Assembly: GCA_023430465.1 (NCBI GenBank)
Contig: JAEZAM010000006.1
Location: 1-23,245, forward strand
Length of the DNA: 23,245 nucleotides
Source of the DNA: Bacteroidota bacterium
Lineage (GTDB): Bacteria > Bacteroidota > Bacteroidia > Chitinophagales > Chitinophagaceae
Direction of reading: 5' to 3'
The first letter of the stretch is position 1, and every line of letters begins with the position of its first letter. The notes below the pieces were generated by a model. The model saw only the letters and a program-made list of their open reading frames with translations. It searched no databases and was not told the origin of the DNA. The position numbers and the translations under genes were made by a program. This document shows positions 23,101 through 23,245 of this stretch, piece by piece.

Positions 23101-23175
23101 TTAAAGCTCAAAAGTCGAAAACTCAGAACTTGAAACTCAAAACTCAAAACTTGAAACTCAACACTCAGAGCTTTT
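23101..23175. repeat. AAACTCA-type low-complexity intergenic repeat
   Basis: Heptamer-like AAACTCA units; AACTTGAAACTCAA occurs at 23127-23140 and again at 23148-23161, exactly 21 bases apart. Repeats of this composition are typical between Bacteroidota genes (from memory). No gene is visible from 23062 to the window end. Confidence 0.5.
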
Positions 23176-23193
23176 TGCTCCAGCATACCGGCA

Positions 23194-23245
23194 CGCAAAT
23201 CCCGAGGCTTCGGAAGCAAAGTGAGCAACCGGACCGGGGCGTACC
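23194..23245. repeat. Dispersed palindromic repeat, 3' copy
   Basis: CGCAAATCCCGAGG (23194-23207) and TCGGAAGCAAA (23210-23220) match 549-562 and 578-588; GGACCGGGGCGTA (23231-23243) matches 262-274. The window ends inside this repeat. Confidence 0.55.

Overview
The window reads as a chromosomal fragment of a Bacteroidota bacterium, most likely Chitinophagaceae-like. This rests on gene content (large CheB-CheR-PAS-kinase hybrid, KptA, PE-LIG-POL ligase D, DUF3606, DinB-fold and BON lipoprotein genes), a clear Bacteroidota-type promoter (TTTG, 21 nt, TATCTTTG at 1900-1932), few Shine-Dalgarno sites, and short AT-rich or TTTGCG-type intergenic repeats. The taxonomic placement is inference, because no marker gene is present. 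Both ends lie in related dispersed repeats, so the fragment may have been bounded by repeats during assembly.

Layout. Bases 1-696 hold no gene. They carry two 171-bp copies of an imperfect palindromic element, a REP-like palindrome, an A/T hairpin and a dispersed repeat that recurs at the far end. Bases 697-6213 (+) encode RNA 2'-phosphotransferase, a small lipoprotein, a Gfo/Idh/MocA dehydrogenase next to a polyprenyl-phosphate sugar-1-phosphate transferase (a surface-glycan pair), and a zinc alcohol dehydrogenase paired with an unknown tail-anchored protein; a strong terminator follows at 6241. Bases 6375-12955 (+) form a light-sensing operon: heme oxygenase (biliverdin supply), a bacteriophytochrome that is only PAS-GAF-PHY with no output domain, a 1370-residue CheB-CheR-PAS-histidine kinase, and a single-domain response regulator, closed by a terminator at 13015. 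A manganese catalase follows at 13168-14103 (+) and ends at a 24-bp inverted repeat shared with the convergent gene.

From 14191 to 23061 every gene is on the minus strand and most relate to DNA repair or stress. Reading in the direction of transcription: a cold-shock-domain protein; a tight set of LigD, DinB-fold protein, BON lipoprotein, NUDIX hydrolase and DUF3606 ending at a 14-bp hairpin terminator; then a compact operon of UmuD, UmuC, an unrecognised 168-residue protein and an SRAP (HMCES/YedK-type) abasic-site protein; then a secreted SnoaL-like protein.

The two most interesting systems are the split phytochrome with a chemotaxis-type kinase partner, and the UmuD-UmuC-X-SRAP operon, which joins error-prone polymerase, abasic-site protection and an uncharacterised protein in one overlapping transcript. 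No CRISPR array, tRNA, rRNA, transposase gene, Ku, RecA or LexA was seen.
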